A DNA stretch of 64,000 bases from Leptospira sp. WS92.C1 (GCF_040833975.1 NZ_CP162130.1:2058501-2122500); one strand, 5' to 3'; positions 1 through 13,145 are shown, counted from the stretch's first letter. Program-made: numbers and translations. The notes: generated by a model not told the origin, from the sequence alone.

Positions 1-387
1 GTCGATAAGGGGCATTCTATCCTTTGCAGAGAAGGACAGATTTTGCAAATTTTACTGAACCTCGTAAATAATTCCGTGGATAGTCTGAATCAGAAATTTC
101 CTGATTATGACGAAAAAAAGTGTATGAATATCGGCGTTTCGCTAAAAGCAATCGAAGAAACGATTTATGCCCAATTTAAAGTTGAGGACTTTGGAATGGG
201 AATTCCCTTAGAAATTCAAGAATCAGTCTTTAAAACTTTTTTTACAACCAAAACGGCGGATCGTGGGACAGGGCTCGGTTTATCCGTGAGTCTTGGAATT
301 GCGTATGAGCACGGTGGAAGTTTATATTTTGAAAGCGTTCCTGGAGAATCCACCTGTTTCTTTTTAAACGTTCCGATCGCTTCTTAG
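1..387 (+). CDS. Sensor histidine kinase, C-terminal part (cut by window edge)
   Basis: The reading frame is open from the first base, so this is the 3' end of a longer gene. The visible 128 residues are a GHKL-type HATPase domain: an N-box with NLVNNSVDSL near residue 20, a G1 box with EDFGMGIP, then FFTTK and the G2 box GTGLGLSVS, ending in a typical kinase tail. It would bind ATP and phosphorylate a histidine in the missing DHp domain. The sensor part and the partner regulator are not visible. The stop is followed by about 210 bases without an obvious gene, so it is probably the last gene of its unit. The family is certain; the signal it senses is unknown. Confidence 0.9.
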   Translation, partial: VDKGHSILCREGQILQILLNLVNNSVDSLNQKFPDYDEKKCMNIGVSLKAIEETIYAQFKVEDFGMGIPLEIQESVFKTFFTTKTADRGTGLGLSVSLGIAYEHGGSLYFESVPGESTCFFLNVPIAS

Positions 388-597
388 AAGTCGTTCAAAA
401 CGTATTTTTGCTTTCTAACATATGCTTTTGATTTTCTAAGATCAATTTTTAATATTTCTTTTAAAAAGATCCGAAATTGAAAACTTGATTTTCAAATTTC
501 ATTCCGATTCTTGCTTGAAAAAATTTCCCCCCGATCACGTTTAGAGAATATTGAATTTTGCCGGTTTCAAATCAAAGGCATAATTCCGGAACGTTTA

Positions 598-1359
598 ATG
601 AGTGAAAAATCAATCAATTTTGATCTTGTCTCTGACATTTACGATGTTTATGTAAGTTCCAAATTGGATATCGATTTCTTTTTAGAAGAAACCGAGACGA
701 TAAATTCTCCGATCTTGGAATTGATGGCGGGAACGGGAAGGGTTACGATTCCGCTGTTGGAAAAGAAAAGGAGAATGTTTTGCGTGGATTACTCTTCCGG
801 AATGTTAACGGAATTAAAACGAAAAACAAACTCCTATCAAAACGCGATTGAAATTTTAGAAGCAGATGTTCGTTTTCTCAAACTCGATACAAAGTTCGAA
901 TGTATTCTATTACCATTTCATTCATTATCCGAGATCCTAGATCCTAAGGATCAGGAAGATGTCTTGATTTCAATATATAACTTATTGGCTGACAAGGGTA
1001 AATTCATACTCACATTGCAAAATCCGAAAATACGTCTAAAGGATGCGGACGGATTGATTCGAGTTATGGGAGAGTTTACTTTATCGAATTCGCGCAAACT
1101 GGTCGTTTCTTATTATAACGAATATAAAAAAAAACAAGGTATCGCGACCGGAATGCAGTTTTACGAATTTTACAATCCAAAGAACGTATTGTTGGAAAAA
1201 AGATACATGCCGATTCGTTTTCGTCCTATTTTCAAAGAGGAAATCGATACTTTTTTAGATCGGATCGGATTTACGATTTTGGAACTTTACGGCGGATACG
1301 ATCGTTCGAAATTTATCCCGGATCAAAGTCCATTTATGATTTTTATATTAGGAAAATAA
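598..1359 (+). CDS. Class I SAM-dependent methyltransferase
   Basis: A 253-residue protein with a Rossmann methyltransferase fold. Motif I reads ILELMAGTGRVTIPLL at about residues 40-55, followed by an acidic strand end (FCVDYS) and motif IV-like ILLPFHSLSEI. The start was placed at the ATG at 598 because the protein then begins directly before the fold; an in-frame TTG at 511 would add 29 residues that do not look like part of the domain. Substrate is unknown; small-molecule or ubiquinone/menaquinone-type methylases share this architecture. The next gene begins three bases after the stop, so the two are probably co-transcribed. Confidence 0.8.
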   Translation: MSEKSINFDLVSDIYDVYVSSKLDIDFFLEETETINSPILELMAGTGRVTIPLLEKKRRMFCVDYSSGMLTELKRKTNSYQNAIEILEADVRFLKLDTKFECILLPFHSLSEILDPKDQEDVLISIYNLLADKGKFILTLQNPKIRLKDADGLIRVMGEFTLSNSRKLVVSYYNEYKKKQGIATGMQFYEFYNPKNVLLEKRYMPIRFRPIFKEEIDTFLDRIGFTILELYGGYDRSKFIPDQSPFMIFILGK

Positions 1360-1362
1360 ATT

Positions 1363-1767
1363 ATGAAAAAGTTTTATCTCTTTACCTCGTTTAGTATATT
1401 TTTGTTCGCGATTTTATGGAATGGATTGGTTCACATGGTGATTCTAAAAGAATTCAATGAGTCCGTCGCCTACTTAAGGCGAGTCAACCAAAACGAATTC
1501 TTCTCCTTGGCACTTTTAATGACGGCTTTGATCGCATTCTTATTTTCGTGTAGTTTTTTGAAATGGAAAAAAAAGGATACGGTTCGAGAGGATTTTGCAC
1601 ATATTTTGTTTTTTTCGAGTTTGGCCGGCGTACTCGTGGACCTAAACCAGTGGATTCTCTATCCGATTCCTGCAAAAACGATTTTGCTCTGGTTTTTGTT
1701 TAGTATCCTTGAATTTACCGTTTATCAACAGATTGCAAATTTTTATTACAAAAAATGGATTCGTTGA
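1363..1767 (+). CDS. Small integral membrane protein, unknown function
   Basis: A 134-residue hydrophobic protein with about four predicted membrane segments (roughly residues 5-25, 47-65, 78-97 and 105-125), basic residues between segments 2 and 3 (KWKKKDTVRED) and a basic C-terminus. No recognised family. It starts three bases after the methyltransferase stop, which points to translational coupling and a possible shared task at the membrane, but this is inference from spacing only. Confidence 0.7.
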   Translation: MKKFYLFTSFSIFLFAILWNGLVHMVILKEFNESVAYLRRVNQNEFFSLALLMTALIAFLFSCSFLKWKKKDTVREDFAHILFFSSLAGVLVDLNQWILYPIPAKTILLWFLFSILEFTVYQQIANFYYKKWIR

Positions 1768-1886
1768 GCCGGATCAATGATAAGTTAAAAAGGACTTTTC
1801 TGATCCGAATTAAACTCAAGGAAATTGCGCGAGCCGCGGACGACCTTGCCAAAATTGCAGAAACGGTTCTAGGACAAGCCGAATAA
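1755..1886 (+). pseudogene. Possible short ORF or gene remnant (43 residues)
   Basis: An open frame starting at ATG 1755 overlaps the end of the preceding membrane-protein gene and encodes a 43-residue peptide whose second half (EIARAADDLAKIAETVLGQAE) is helical, alanine-rich and uses codons typical of real genes here. There is no ribosome binding site and no complete domain. It could be the surviving 3' end of a lost gene or a small protein; I do not recognise the parent family. Confidence 0.25.
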
Positions 1887-2028
1887 TCGAATCAGCTCAT
1901 CGGCAAATTTAAGATTCGATCCGATTTTTGAGAATTTTAGAATGGAACGTTTTTTAAACGAACATATTTAGAATATTCAGATCTACGATTCTTCCAAAGA
2001 AACGCAGATCCGAATTCCACTTGCTCGA

Positions 2029-3057
2029 TTACGGTTTTTTGGGAGCGAATTTTAAAAAATGCTCCACTTCTTTTTTACTTCCCACAACCAGAGTTGTACG
2101 TTGGTGTAATTCTTCAGGGGTTAGATCCAAAATTCGTTCTCCATAAACAGTCACGGCCATCCCACCCGCTTGTTCCGCGATAAACGCCATCGGAGCCGCT
2201 TCATAGAGAAGTCTCAGTTTTCCATTCGGGTATTTTGTGGATTTTGTATCGTTCGGATAGAGAAAAATTCCGCCCTTCAAAAGATTTCTATGAAAGTCGG
2301 CGACGAGAGAGCCGATGTATCGACCGGATTGCGGTTTTTTTCCACCTTCAATCGATTTGATGTCTCGAATATAATTTTTCACTTCATCGGACCAATAGTT
2401 ATAATTTCCTTCGTTGATGGAATAGATTCCGCCCGTTTCGGGCATCTGCATATCAGGATGAGAAAGGATAAATTCTCCGCAAGAGGGATCTAACGTGAAT
2501 CCGGAAACTCCTTTGCCGGTACAAAGAACCAGCATCGTGGAAGATCCGTATAAAACATAACCGGCAGCTCTTTGTTTAGATCCCTGCTGTAACAGATCCC
2601 CCAAAGTGCCTGGAGTCCCGCCGGGACTTTTTCTCAAGTGAACGGAAAAAATCGTTCCGATGGAAACGTTTGCGTCAATATTGGAAGAACCGTCTAACGG
2701 ATCGATTGCGATCGTATATTTACCGATCTTATAACCGCTGGGAACCGGGACCGTTTCTTCGTGTTCTTCGCTTCCTAAAATACAAAGATGACCGCAGCGA
2801 GTCAAAGTGTGATTGAATACCTTGTCTGCGTATTCATCCAGTTTCATTTGAGTCTCCCCTTGAACGTTTACAGTCTCATTGGAACCGAGAATGTCCTCTA
2901 AAAGCCCCGCTTTACGGACTTCTCTGGAAACGATTTTTGCGGCGTAGACCAAATGACTCATCAGAGCCGTAAAATCCCCGGTTGCTTGGGGCAACTTGAG
3001 CTGTTCTTCGATTAAATACTGGGAAAGACTCAATGTTTGTGTAGGATGGACAGACAT
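2029..3057 (-). CDS. fbp: Class I fructose-1,6-bisphosphatase
   Basis: A 342-residue enzyme that hydrolyses fructose 1,6-bisphosphate to fructose 6-phosphate, the committed step of gluconeogenesis. Leptospira live on fatty acids, so this route is needed to make hexoses. The metal-site signature IAIDPLDGSSNIDANVSIGTIF lies at about residues 116-138, preceded by GSEEHEE (a metal-binding acidic patch) and followed by the sugar-binding KLRLLYEAAPMAFIAEQAGG near residues 281-300. Length matches the family (about 330-340). The gene stands alone on the minus strand, divergent from the next gene. Confidence 0.96.
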   Translation of the reverse strand: MSVHPTQTLSLSQYLIEEQLKLPQATGDFTALMSHLVYAAKIVSREVRKAGLLEDILGSNETVNVQGETQMKLDEYADKVFNHTLTRCGHLCILGSEEHEETVPVPSGYKIGKYTIAIDPLDGSSNIDANVSIGTIFSVHLRKSPGGTPGTLGDLLQQGSKQRAAGYVLYGSSTMLVLCTGKGVSGFTLDPSCGEFILSHPDMQMPETGGIYSINEGNYNYWSDEVKNYIRDIKSIEGGKKPQSGRYIGSLVADFHRNLLKGGIFLYPNDTKSTKYPNGKLRLLYEAAPMAFIAEQAGGMAVTVYGERILDLTPEELHQRTTLVVGSKKEVEHFLKFAPKKP

Positions 3058-3226
3058 AAATTCCTCTAGGAAAATGATTCCAACAGAGTTTTACGAGTGT
3101 CTGCGAATTCAAGCGAAAAGATTTCCCGTGAAAAGGGAATTCCGAAAAGTTGAAAAATCGGATTTTCAAAAAGAATCTTACAAATTCTCCGAAATTAAAA
3201 CCGATATTGAGAAAAGAGGGAACATC

Positions 3227-3670
3227 GTGGAATCCACAGTCAAACCTTTTGCACATAAATACAAAATTTCAGATGATCTTTTTGAAGAATTTTCGGAACA
3301 GATCATCAAAGACATTCGAAATTCCCTTAGTAACGAAATGGTGGTCACTCATTTTCGATTTCAAGATTTGTATTCTTATTTTAAACTTTTAGGCGAGCAA
3401 CGATCCGGAGAAATCATTCGAGAACTCAAGTCCATCATCCAAGCCCATCTTCGTCCTTATGACAAACTGTATGTGCTCGATCCAAGATCCATTCTGACTC
3501 TTTCTCCCGATTGCAAAACGGAAGTGGTTCAAGCGAGATTTGACGAAGTAGTGTTTCAAGTAAATCATCTCATCGTCGATTATGAAATTCAGTTTTTGGA
3601 ACTCGGTTCTCCGATCGATTCCCTTGAACCGATCTGGAAAGAGCTTTTAATTTCCACAAAAAGTACATGA
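3227..3670 (+). CDS. Unknown protein, possibly a degenerate GGDEF-like fold
   Basis: About 147 residues if translation begins at the GTG at 3227, which has a good GAGGG ribosome binding site seven bases upstream. An in-frame ATG at 3074 would add 51 basic residues but has only a weak, close AGGA. The region around RPYDKLYVLDPRSILTLSPDC is reminiscent of the strand pattern in diguanylate-cyclase-like domains (R..D..Y...P...L.L.P), yet no GGDEF signature is present, so no cyclase activity is implied. It diverges from fbp. Function unknown; the fold suggestion is weak. Confidence 0.65.
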   Translation: MESTVKPFAHKYKISDDLFEEFSEQIIKDIRNSLSNEMVVTHFRFQDLYSYFKLLGEQRSGEIIRELKSIIQAHLRPYDKLYVLDPRSILTLSPDCKTEVVQARFDEVVFQVNHLIVDYEIQFLELGSPIDSLEPIWKELLISTKST

Positions 3671-3789
3671 CAACCGTTAAGCGAAATTTTTCGGAACCGA
3701 TGTACAAAATTCCCCTTTTTTAAAAAGTTCTTCAGAGAATAGACGTTTGTACCGTAACTTTTTACGAGACGTAAGTCTCGGAGGAAATT

Positions 3790-4002
3790 ATGGATCAAGC
3801 AGAAAAGTTCAAGAAAACCCTCGAAAGATACATTGATTACAGAGGAATCGATATCATTCTTCACCTCAAAGACGGAACCGTGATCGAGCTGGATAAGAAC
3901 AGAAAATTGAACGGAGACGTGGTGATTAAAAACGGAAAGACCGGGATCGTAGCTCAGATCGAAATTTCAGAAATTCAAAGAGCCGAATTTTTTGCAGCCT
4001 AA
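3790..4002 (+). CDS. Conserved-looking 70-residue protein, possible small beta-barrel
   Basis: A 70-residue protein preceded by a strong CGGAGGAA ribosome binding site. A helical N-terminus (MDQAEKFKKTLERYI) is followed by alternating short strands: GIDIILHLKDGTVIEL, DVVIKNGKTGIV and QIEISEIQRAEFF. The helix-then-strands pattern resembles Sm/Hfq-like or SH3-like small barrels, but this is inference and no RNA-binding motif is certain. It sits alone, about 190 bases before rpsU. Codon use and ribosome binding site make it a real gene; the function is unknown. Confidence 0.7.
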   Translation: MDQAEKFKKTLERYIDYRGIDIILHLKDGTVIELDKNRKLNGDVVIKNGKTGIVAQIEISEIQRAEFFAA

Positions 4003-4023
4003 AGAAATTTCGGAGAAATCTGT

Positions 4024-4082
<59 letters not shown>

Positions 4083-4195
4083 AATTCTGTCTACCCATTT
4101 CTTTAGGGAAGTCGGTAGTCATTTTTGCATGCAATTTTGCCTTTGAATGTTTCGTTTTCAAGGCATCTATAAAAACGAAGGAACCTAAGAATCGA

Positions 4196-4395
<200 letters not shown>

Positions 4396-4405
<10 letters not shown>

Positions 4406-4416
4406 TTCGGGCTTTG
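4396..4416 (+). terminator. Hairpin at the rpsU stop, possible attenuator
   Basis: CAAAGCC at 4396-4402 pairs perfectly with GGCTTTG at 4410-4416 around a seven-base loop. The downstream T-run is short (TTG), so it should be a leaky terminator. In Escherichia coli a partial terminator also lies between rpsU and dnaG, which supports this reading. Confidence 0.5.
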
Positions 4417-4465
4417 TTGCATGGAATCTAAAAGATTCCTTTCCGAATCCAAAAATAAAATCTAT

Positions 4466-4912
4466 ATGTCCCTGCAGATAAAAATCAACGACGATCTGAA
4501 AGAGGCGATGAAAGCAAAGAAGGAACCTCATCTTTCTACGCTTCGTCTTTTAAAATCCGATCTTCAATATGAGCTCACCAAAACCGGAGCAAAAGAACTT
4601 ACAGACGATCAGGTCATTTCTCTGATTAAAAAAGCATATGCCAAACGTCTGGATGCGATCGGTATGTATCAGAAGGCAGGTAGAAACGACCTACTTGCAC
4701 AAGAAGAAAGTGAAGCAGTCGTACTCAAAACATATCTTCCTCCTGAAATGCCGGAAGAGGAAATCATAGCGATCATCGATCAAATTTTTGCGGAGTTACA
4801 GCCTACCGCAAAGGATATGGGCAAGGTTATGGGTCGCGTTATGGCTGCATTCAAAGGGAAAAGTGTCGACGGTACAAAAGTTTCGGCCATTGTTAAATCC
4901 AGGCTTTCCTGA
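4466..4912 (+). CDS. yqeY: GatB/YqeY domain protein
   Basis: A 148-residue protein of the YqeY family, related to the C-terminal helical domain of the amidotransferase subunit GatB that contacts tRNA. The start was taken at the ATG at 4466 (MSLQIKINDDLKEAMKAKK), the usual family start; an upstream ATG at 4421 adds 15 unrelated residues inside the attenuator region. Diagnostic segments are LSTLRLLKSDLQYE, YLPPEMPEEEI, DMGKVMGRVMAAFKGKSVDG and the terminal VSAIVKSRLS. YqeY is often found next to rpsU and dnaG. Its precise role is not established. Confidence 0.9.
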   Translation: MSLQIKINDDLKEAMKAKKEPHLSTLRLLKSDLQYELTKTGAKELTDDQVISLIKKAYAKRLDAIGMYQKAGRNDLLAQEESEAVVLKTYLPPEMPEEEIIAIIDQIFAELQPTAKDMGKVMGRVMAAFKGKSVDGTKVSAIVKSRLS

Positions 4913-4920
4913 GTGGTCCA

Positions 4921-6723
<1,803 letters not shown>

Positions 6724-6732
6724 ATAGAGGGA

Positions 6733-8499
<1,767 letters not shown>

Positions 8500-8601
8500 T
8501 TTTGTAGGAGCTCATACAAAGAATAAGCGAGAATTTTTGATTGTAAATATGAGATTTCTCTGATATAGAAAAGGTTCTAGTTTTTTCCACCACCCACCCC
8601 T

Positions 8602-8620
8602 CCACCCAAGATCAGGGTGG
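8602..8620 (+). terminator. Possible terminator after rpoD
   Basis: CCACCC at 8602-8607 pairs with GGGTGG at 8615-8620 across a seven-base loop; a weak T-rich stretch follows. The stem lies between rpoD and the convergent glpD gene and could serve either strand. The upstream run of repeated CCACCC units allows alternative pairings. Confidence 0.35.
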
Positions 8621-8692
8621 GGTTCAAAATTTTACGGAAAGATTGTCGTAGTTCCGACAAAGAGGGCGCTCATTTTAGAATTAAGATCCCCT

Positions 8693-10294
8693 TTATCGAT
8701 ACGATTTTTTCAGACTTTCAATCAATTCGATCGCCGTTGCTTCTTCTTTTTGTTTTGTTTTCTCCTTCCACTTGAGTTGTTTGGAAAGAATATTCGCAAT
8801 CGGTCTCACCATCTTTTCTGCAAGATCCAGGTTTACAAAAAGAATTCTCAATCTTCGCGCGAGAACGTCTGTCACGCCTAACGCGAATTCTTCTTTGACT
8901 GCAAAAATTACCTCTTCTTCGAAGTAGGGAACCCCCTTTCCGATCAGTTTTGGTTTTTTACCTAAGATCACAAAGACCTCGGTTCCATAGTAGTTCTGTA
9001 GTCTTTTGGCAAAGGCAGTGTCAATTTTATATGTCTTTTCGATTTCTTGGTAGAGGGTTTCCGAATACCCGGCGGCTCCCGGAAAAGGATACACTTTTGT
9101 AGAACATTCTTTTTTGGATTCTAAGTTTCCGACTTGGATCAGTTTATCAACGAGGTCTTCGGACATTTTCCGATATGTGGACCATTTTCCGCCACCCATG
9201 GTAACGAGTCCGGAATTGGAAACGAGAATGACTTCCTCTCTCGAAATATTTTTCGTATCCTGGTTTCCTTCCGGAGAAATCAAAGGACGGATTCCCACAA
9301 AGACGGATTGGATGTCTTTTTGAGTCAATTTCGATTCCAGATAATCATTTCCGGTATCGAGCAAGAACTGAACTTCGTTCCCAATCGGTAAGGGTTCGTC
9401 TCCGGGATTTTCGACCGGAGTATCGGTAGTTCCTAAGATGACCTGATCTTCCCAGGGAATGATAAACACCACACGACCGTCCTTTGTCTTCGGGATGATC
9501 ATCGCGGATTCACAGGGAATTTTTTTCTTGGAGAATACGAGATGAATTCCCTGACTCGGAGACAACACGTTAAACGTCCTTGGATCGTCCAATTTTCGAA
9601 CGTGATCCACCCAGATCCCAGTTGTATTTGCGATGATCTTTGCATACACAGGAAAAGTCTTTCCGGTCTCCAGATCTTTGAGATTGGCTCCTTTTAACTT
9701 TCCATTCTCCTTGATAAAGGAAACGAGTTCGACTCGATTGGCGACCGTGGCGCCTTCTTTTTGCGCGGACCTTGCTAAAAGGACGTTCAAACGCGCATCG
9801 TTAAATTGTGCGTCATAGTATGTGATTCCCCCAAAAAGACCTTTTTTTTTGATCGCCGCGAATTCGTGGATTGCCTCAGATTTCGAAATCGTTTTGTGGG
9901 AAGGTAGTTTACCTTTGGACGCGAGAATATCATAGAGTGTCAGACCGATTCCGTAATACGGTCTTTCGTAAAATCGATACGCGGGAAGAACGAATTTGAG
10001 AGGTTTTACGAGATGAGGCGCATTTTCCAAAAGCCTTTGCCTTTCGGTTAGAGCTTCGTGAATCAACTTAAAATGAAACTGAGCGAGGTATCGAACGCCG
10101 CCGTGAATGAGTTTTGTAGAACGAGAGGAGGTTCCGGAAGCAAAGTCTTTTTTTTCGATAAGCGCGGTTTTATAGCCTCGTTTTGCTGCGTCGAACGCTG
10201 CACCGGCGCCTGTGGATCCACCTCCGATAAAGAGGATGTCATAGGTTTCTTTTTGTAAGTTTAAAATTTGATTGGCTCTGCTTTGTTTTTCCAT
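8693..10294 (-). CDS. glpD: FAD-dependent glycerol-3-phosphate dehydrogenase
   Basis: A 533-residue flavoenzyme that oxidises sn-glycerol 3-phosphate to dihydroxyacetone phosphate and passes electrons to the quinone pool. The FAD-binding GGGSTGAGAAFDAAKRG sits near residue 24, followed by DFASGTSSRSTKLIHGGVRYL, the FAD signature of this family. GTTDTP and MGGGKWSTYR are also present. Start is the ATG at 10294, with AGGAAG ten bases upstream; the open frame extends 17 codons further without support. Together with fbp it links glycerol and lipid breakdown to central metabolism. The C-terminal domain is slightly long and lysine-rich. Confidence 0.94.
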   Translation of the reverse strand: MEKQSRANQILNLQKETYDILFIGGGSTGAGAAFDAAKRGYKTALIEKKDFASGTSSRSTKLIHGGVRYLAQFHFKLIHEALTERQRLLENAPHLVKPLKFVLPAYRFYERPYYGIGLTLYDILASKGKLPSHKTISKSEAIHEFAAIKKKGLFGGITYYDAQFNDARLNVLLARSAQKEGATVANRVELVSFIKENGKLKGANLKDLETGKTFPVYAKIIANTTGIWVDHVRKLDDPRTFNVLSPSQGIHLVFSKKKIPCESAMIIPKTKDGRVVFIIPWEDQVILGTTDTPVENPGDEPLPIGNEVQFLLDTGNDYLESKLTQKDIQSVFVGIRPLISPEGNQDTKNISREEVILVSNSGLVTMGGGKWSTYRKMSEDLVDKLIQVGNLESKKECSTKVYPFPGAAGYSETLYQEIEKTYKIDTAFAKRLQNYYGTEVFVILGKKPKLIGKGVPYFEEEVIFAVKEEFALGVTDVLARRLRILFVNLDLAEKMVRPIANILSKQLKWKEKTKQKEEATAIELIESLKKSYR

Positions 10295-10377
10295 TTTCAA
10301 AATTCTTCCTGCTTTACAGGTTTCTTTCCCCCTGCAAATTTGCATTAAGTTTCACAATCTAACAAATATTTTCTTTC

Positions 10378-11595
10378 ATGGACATTCAAAAACAAATCGA
10401 AATCATCCGCCGCGGTTGTGTGGATCTCATCAGCGAAGAAGAATTAAAATCCAAACTGCAAAAGAAGGGAATTCTCAAAATCAAAGCGGGTTTTGATCCT
10501 ACCGCACCCGATCTTCATCTCGGCCATTTTGTTCAGCTTAAAAAACTAAAACATTTCCAGGATCTTGGTCACGAGGTTTCGTTTCTACTCGGAGATTTCA
10601 CCGCGATGATCGGGGATCCGACAGGGAAGTCTGAGACGAGAAAGAGACTTTCCAAGGAAGAGGTTTTGGAAAATTCTAAAACTTATCAGAACCAAGTATT
10701 TAAGGTTTTGAATCCTCAAAAAACAAAAATCGTCTACAACTCAAGCTGGTGTTCCGGAATGAATTTCGAAGACGTTCTGGTTTTAAGTTCTAAATACAAT
10801 GTAGCAAGAATGTTGGAGAGGGACGATTTCAGCAATCGATACAAGGCCGGTCAGCCGATCTCTATGATCGAATTTTTATATCCTCTTGTACAAGGTTACG
10901 ATTCCGTTGCGATGGAATGTGACGTGGAACTTGGAGGAACCGATCAAAAATTCAATCTGCTTGTGGGTAGAGACTTACAAAGAGAATACGGTAAGGAGGC
11001 GCAGTGTGTCATCACTTTACCTCTTTTAGTCGGGTTAGATGGAACCAAAAAAATGTCCAAGTCCCTTGGAAACTATGTGGGAATTACGGAAGCACCCATC
11101 GATATGTTCGGTAAACTCATGTCTATATCGGACGATCTGATGTGGAATTATTTCGAACTTCTTACCGATATTCCTCTTTCCGAAATCGAATCCAGAAAGA
11201 ACGGAATAAAAACAAAAGAACTCCACCCCAAGGAAGTCAAAACAGAACTTGCAAAATTGATCATGGACCAATTCTCTCCTGCACCTGCGAATCAAGAAGC
11301 GATCGAAGAATGGAAAAAAATTCACAATCCAAAGTCCAGGGCAATTCCGGAAGATATCAAAGAAGTAACTCTGGGGGAAGAATTTTTTGCGGAGACCCCG
11401 GAACCGTTGCTTGTCTGGGTCTTGAGTAAACTCGAATTTGTGTCTTCCGTTTCCGAAGGAAGAAGGCTCATCAAAGCGGGCGGACTCTATCTTTCTGAAG
11501 ACAAGATCACAGACGAAAAATTGGCGATTCAGAAAGGAAAAGAATACTTGGTGAGACAGGGAAAAAAGGGGAAATTTTTAAAAATTCTTTCCTAA
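10378..11595 (+). CDS. tyrS: Tyrosyl-tRNA synthetase
   Basis: A 405-residue class I synthetase charging tRNA-Tyr. The HIGH motif appears as HLGHF near residue 47, [14 protein letters not shown] follows, and the KMSKS loop is KKMSKSLGN near residue 223. A C-terminal S4 RNA-binding domain ([15 protein letters not shown]) begins near residue 357. It resembles the bacterial TyrZ-like type, in which the spacing between HIGH and KMSKS is compact. It is divergent from glpD, with an 83-base gap that must hold both promoters. Confidence 0.96.
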   Translation: MDIQKQIEIIRRGCVDLISEEELKSKLQKKGILKIKAGFDPTAPDLHLGHFVQLKKLKHFQDLGHEVSFLLGDFTAMIGDPTGKSETRKRLSKEEVLENSKTYQNQVFKVLNPQKTKIVYNSSWCSGMNFEDVLVLSSKYNVARMLERDDFSNRYKAGQPISMIEFLYPLVQGYDSVAMECDVELGGTDQKFNLLVGRDLQREYGKEAQCVITLPLLVGLDGTKKMSKSLGNYVGITEAPIDMFGKLMSISDDLMWNYFELLTDIPLSEIESRKNGIKTKELHPKEVKTELAKLIMDQFSPAPANQEAIEEWKKIHNPKSRAIPEDIKEVTLGEEFFAETPEPLLVWVLSKLEFVSSVSEGRRLIKAGGLYLSEDKITDEKLAIQKGKEYLVRQGKKGKFLKILS

Positions 11596-11640
11596 AAATG
11601 ATTTGAAGGATGAAAGTTTTCTCGTTTCAATCGAATCTCC

Positions 11641-12837
11641 ATGTTAAGTGAGGAAGAATCTTCAGAGCTTTCCCGAACGATTTCGGAAATCAAAAAAAGT
11701 GGAATCGAATCCGAGGTAATCGAACGGAAGTTTAGGATGCTTCGAATTCTTTTCTCCTTAGGATTTTTTACGTTTTTGGGCGCAGTTTCCATTCTCACCC
11801 TAACTCACAAAATTTTCAGACTGGAAGCGACCGTTGAAAAACAAACGGTTCATATCACCAATCTGGAGGAAACTCTTACTTCGCTTCGCTTGGAAGAACA
11901 GCAACAAGAGGAAGAACTTTTAAAATTCAAATCCGATCTTTATAACGCCGTTCCGGATGGGGACTTATCAGATCAAGTCGCCGAAAACAAAGCGATTCTC
12001 GATGCAATGCCGGGACCGGAGACGGGGAAGAATATCAACCGAGGGGACGTTCGATTTAAGGAAATCGCTCTTACGTTCGACTTGGGAACCGGAGAAGATC
12101 TAAAACTGATCTACGAATATCTTTCCAGATTTCCGATCAAGATCACTCTGTTCGTATCCAATGAAAATCCGGCGAGAAAGAACGGATCCTTTTTTAGTAA
12201 TACCAATCTTTATTACCTCAAAAAAATTTCAGATCTCGGAAATAGAGTGGTTTTCGGAAATCACACATGGAGTCATTATAATATTCCAAGAAGTTTATAT
12301 GAACCGTCTCTTAGAAAGCGGGCGTTGTTGAGTTACATTTCAGATGAACTTCCGGATACGAACTTTCTACAACAAGAGATGAGAATGGTGGAAGAAAAAT
12401 TCGTATCCGTCACAGGAAAAGAGCTTACTAAATTCTATCGTTTGCCATACGGAGGTTTTGATCCTCTTGTTATTAAGACATTTGGAAAGCTCGGCTATTC
12501 TCATCATATTTTCTGGAGCAATAATTCAGTCGGATCGTTGGATATTCCCGATTTTGTATATAAGAAATTTATTTACAAGAGAGATCCTCAGACTGGGAAA
12601 ACGCGTATCGCCCCAAATCCAAATTACAAAACAAAAGCGGAAGCTCTCGATTTTTTATATCGTTGGGAAGAAGCGGATAAGAATGGGATGAACGGAGCCA
12701 TCATTTTGATGCACTTAGGATCTCCGAGACAAACGGAGAAATTAATCTATATTCTGCCGGATTTTATCCAGGAGATGTTATCCAAAGGTTATAGTTTTGT
12801 GACCGTTCCGGAGATCATCAACGATCGACAAGATTGA
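11641..12837 (+). CDS. Membrane-anchored polysaccharide-deacetylase-like (NodB) protein
   Basis: A 398-residue protein with a charged cytoplasmic N-terminus, one membrane segment (about residues 35-56), a coiled-coil stalk (about 58-102, rich in Glu, Gln and Leu) and a periplasmic NodB domain from about residue 135. NodB motif 1 reads TFDLGT: the first Asp (general base) is present but the second, metal-binding Asp is Leu. Motif 2 HTWSHYN keeps both metal-binding His residues, and RLPYGGFD and ILMHLG match later motifs. It may act on peptidoglycan or another N-acetylated glycan, or be a non-catalytic binder. It follows tyrS after 45 bases. Confidence 0.8.
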   Translation: MLSEEESSELSRTISEIKKSGIESEVIERKFRMLRILFSLGFFTFLGAVSILTLTHKIFRLEATVEKQTVHITNLEETLTSLRLEEQQQEEELLKFKSDLYNAVPDGDLSDQVAENKAILDAMPGPETGKNINRGDVRFKEIALTFDLGTGEDLKLIYEYLSRFPIKITLFVSNENPARKNGSFFSNTNLYYLKKISDLGNRVVFGNHTWSHYNIPRSLYEPSLRKRALLSYISDELPDTNFLQQEMRMVEEKFVSVTGKELTKFYRLPYGGFDPLVIKTFGKLGYSHHIFWSNNSVGSLDIPDFVYKKFIYKRDPQTGKTRIAPNPNYKTKAEALDFLYRWEEADKNGMNGAIILMHLGSPRQTEKLIYILPDFIQEMLSKGYSFVTVPEIINDRQD

Positions 12838-13145
12838 TTTTTTTGGAGTTCCTACGAAATGGTTGCGATAGTTTCTAATTTTAAACGGTATATTATAACA
12901 TTCTGATGTAATGCAATCGGCAGGGTTTCCGATTTTTTTCGAATATTACCTTACAAAACGTGAGTAGGTTTGGTTTATTTAAGTCCGCTTTAACGACCGA
13001 TTTATACAAGTTTCAATTCAGATAAAATGACATACCCTTTCCGGGTGCGGGTTATATACGGTACAAGAAAACCGATAGAAGGAACGTTATGAATTGCACG
13101 AAATCTTCTTTTGTTTGCATACTTTCTTTGTATATGTAAATTTGT

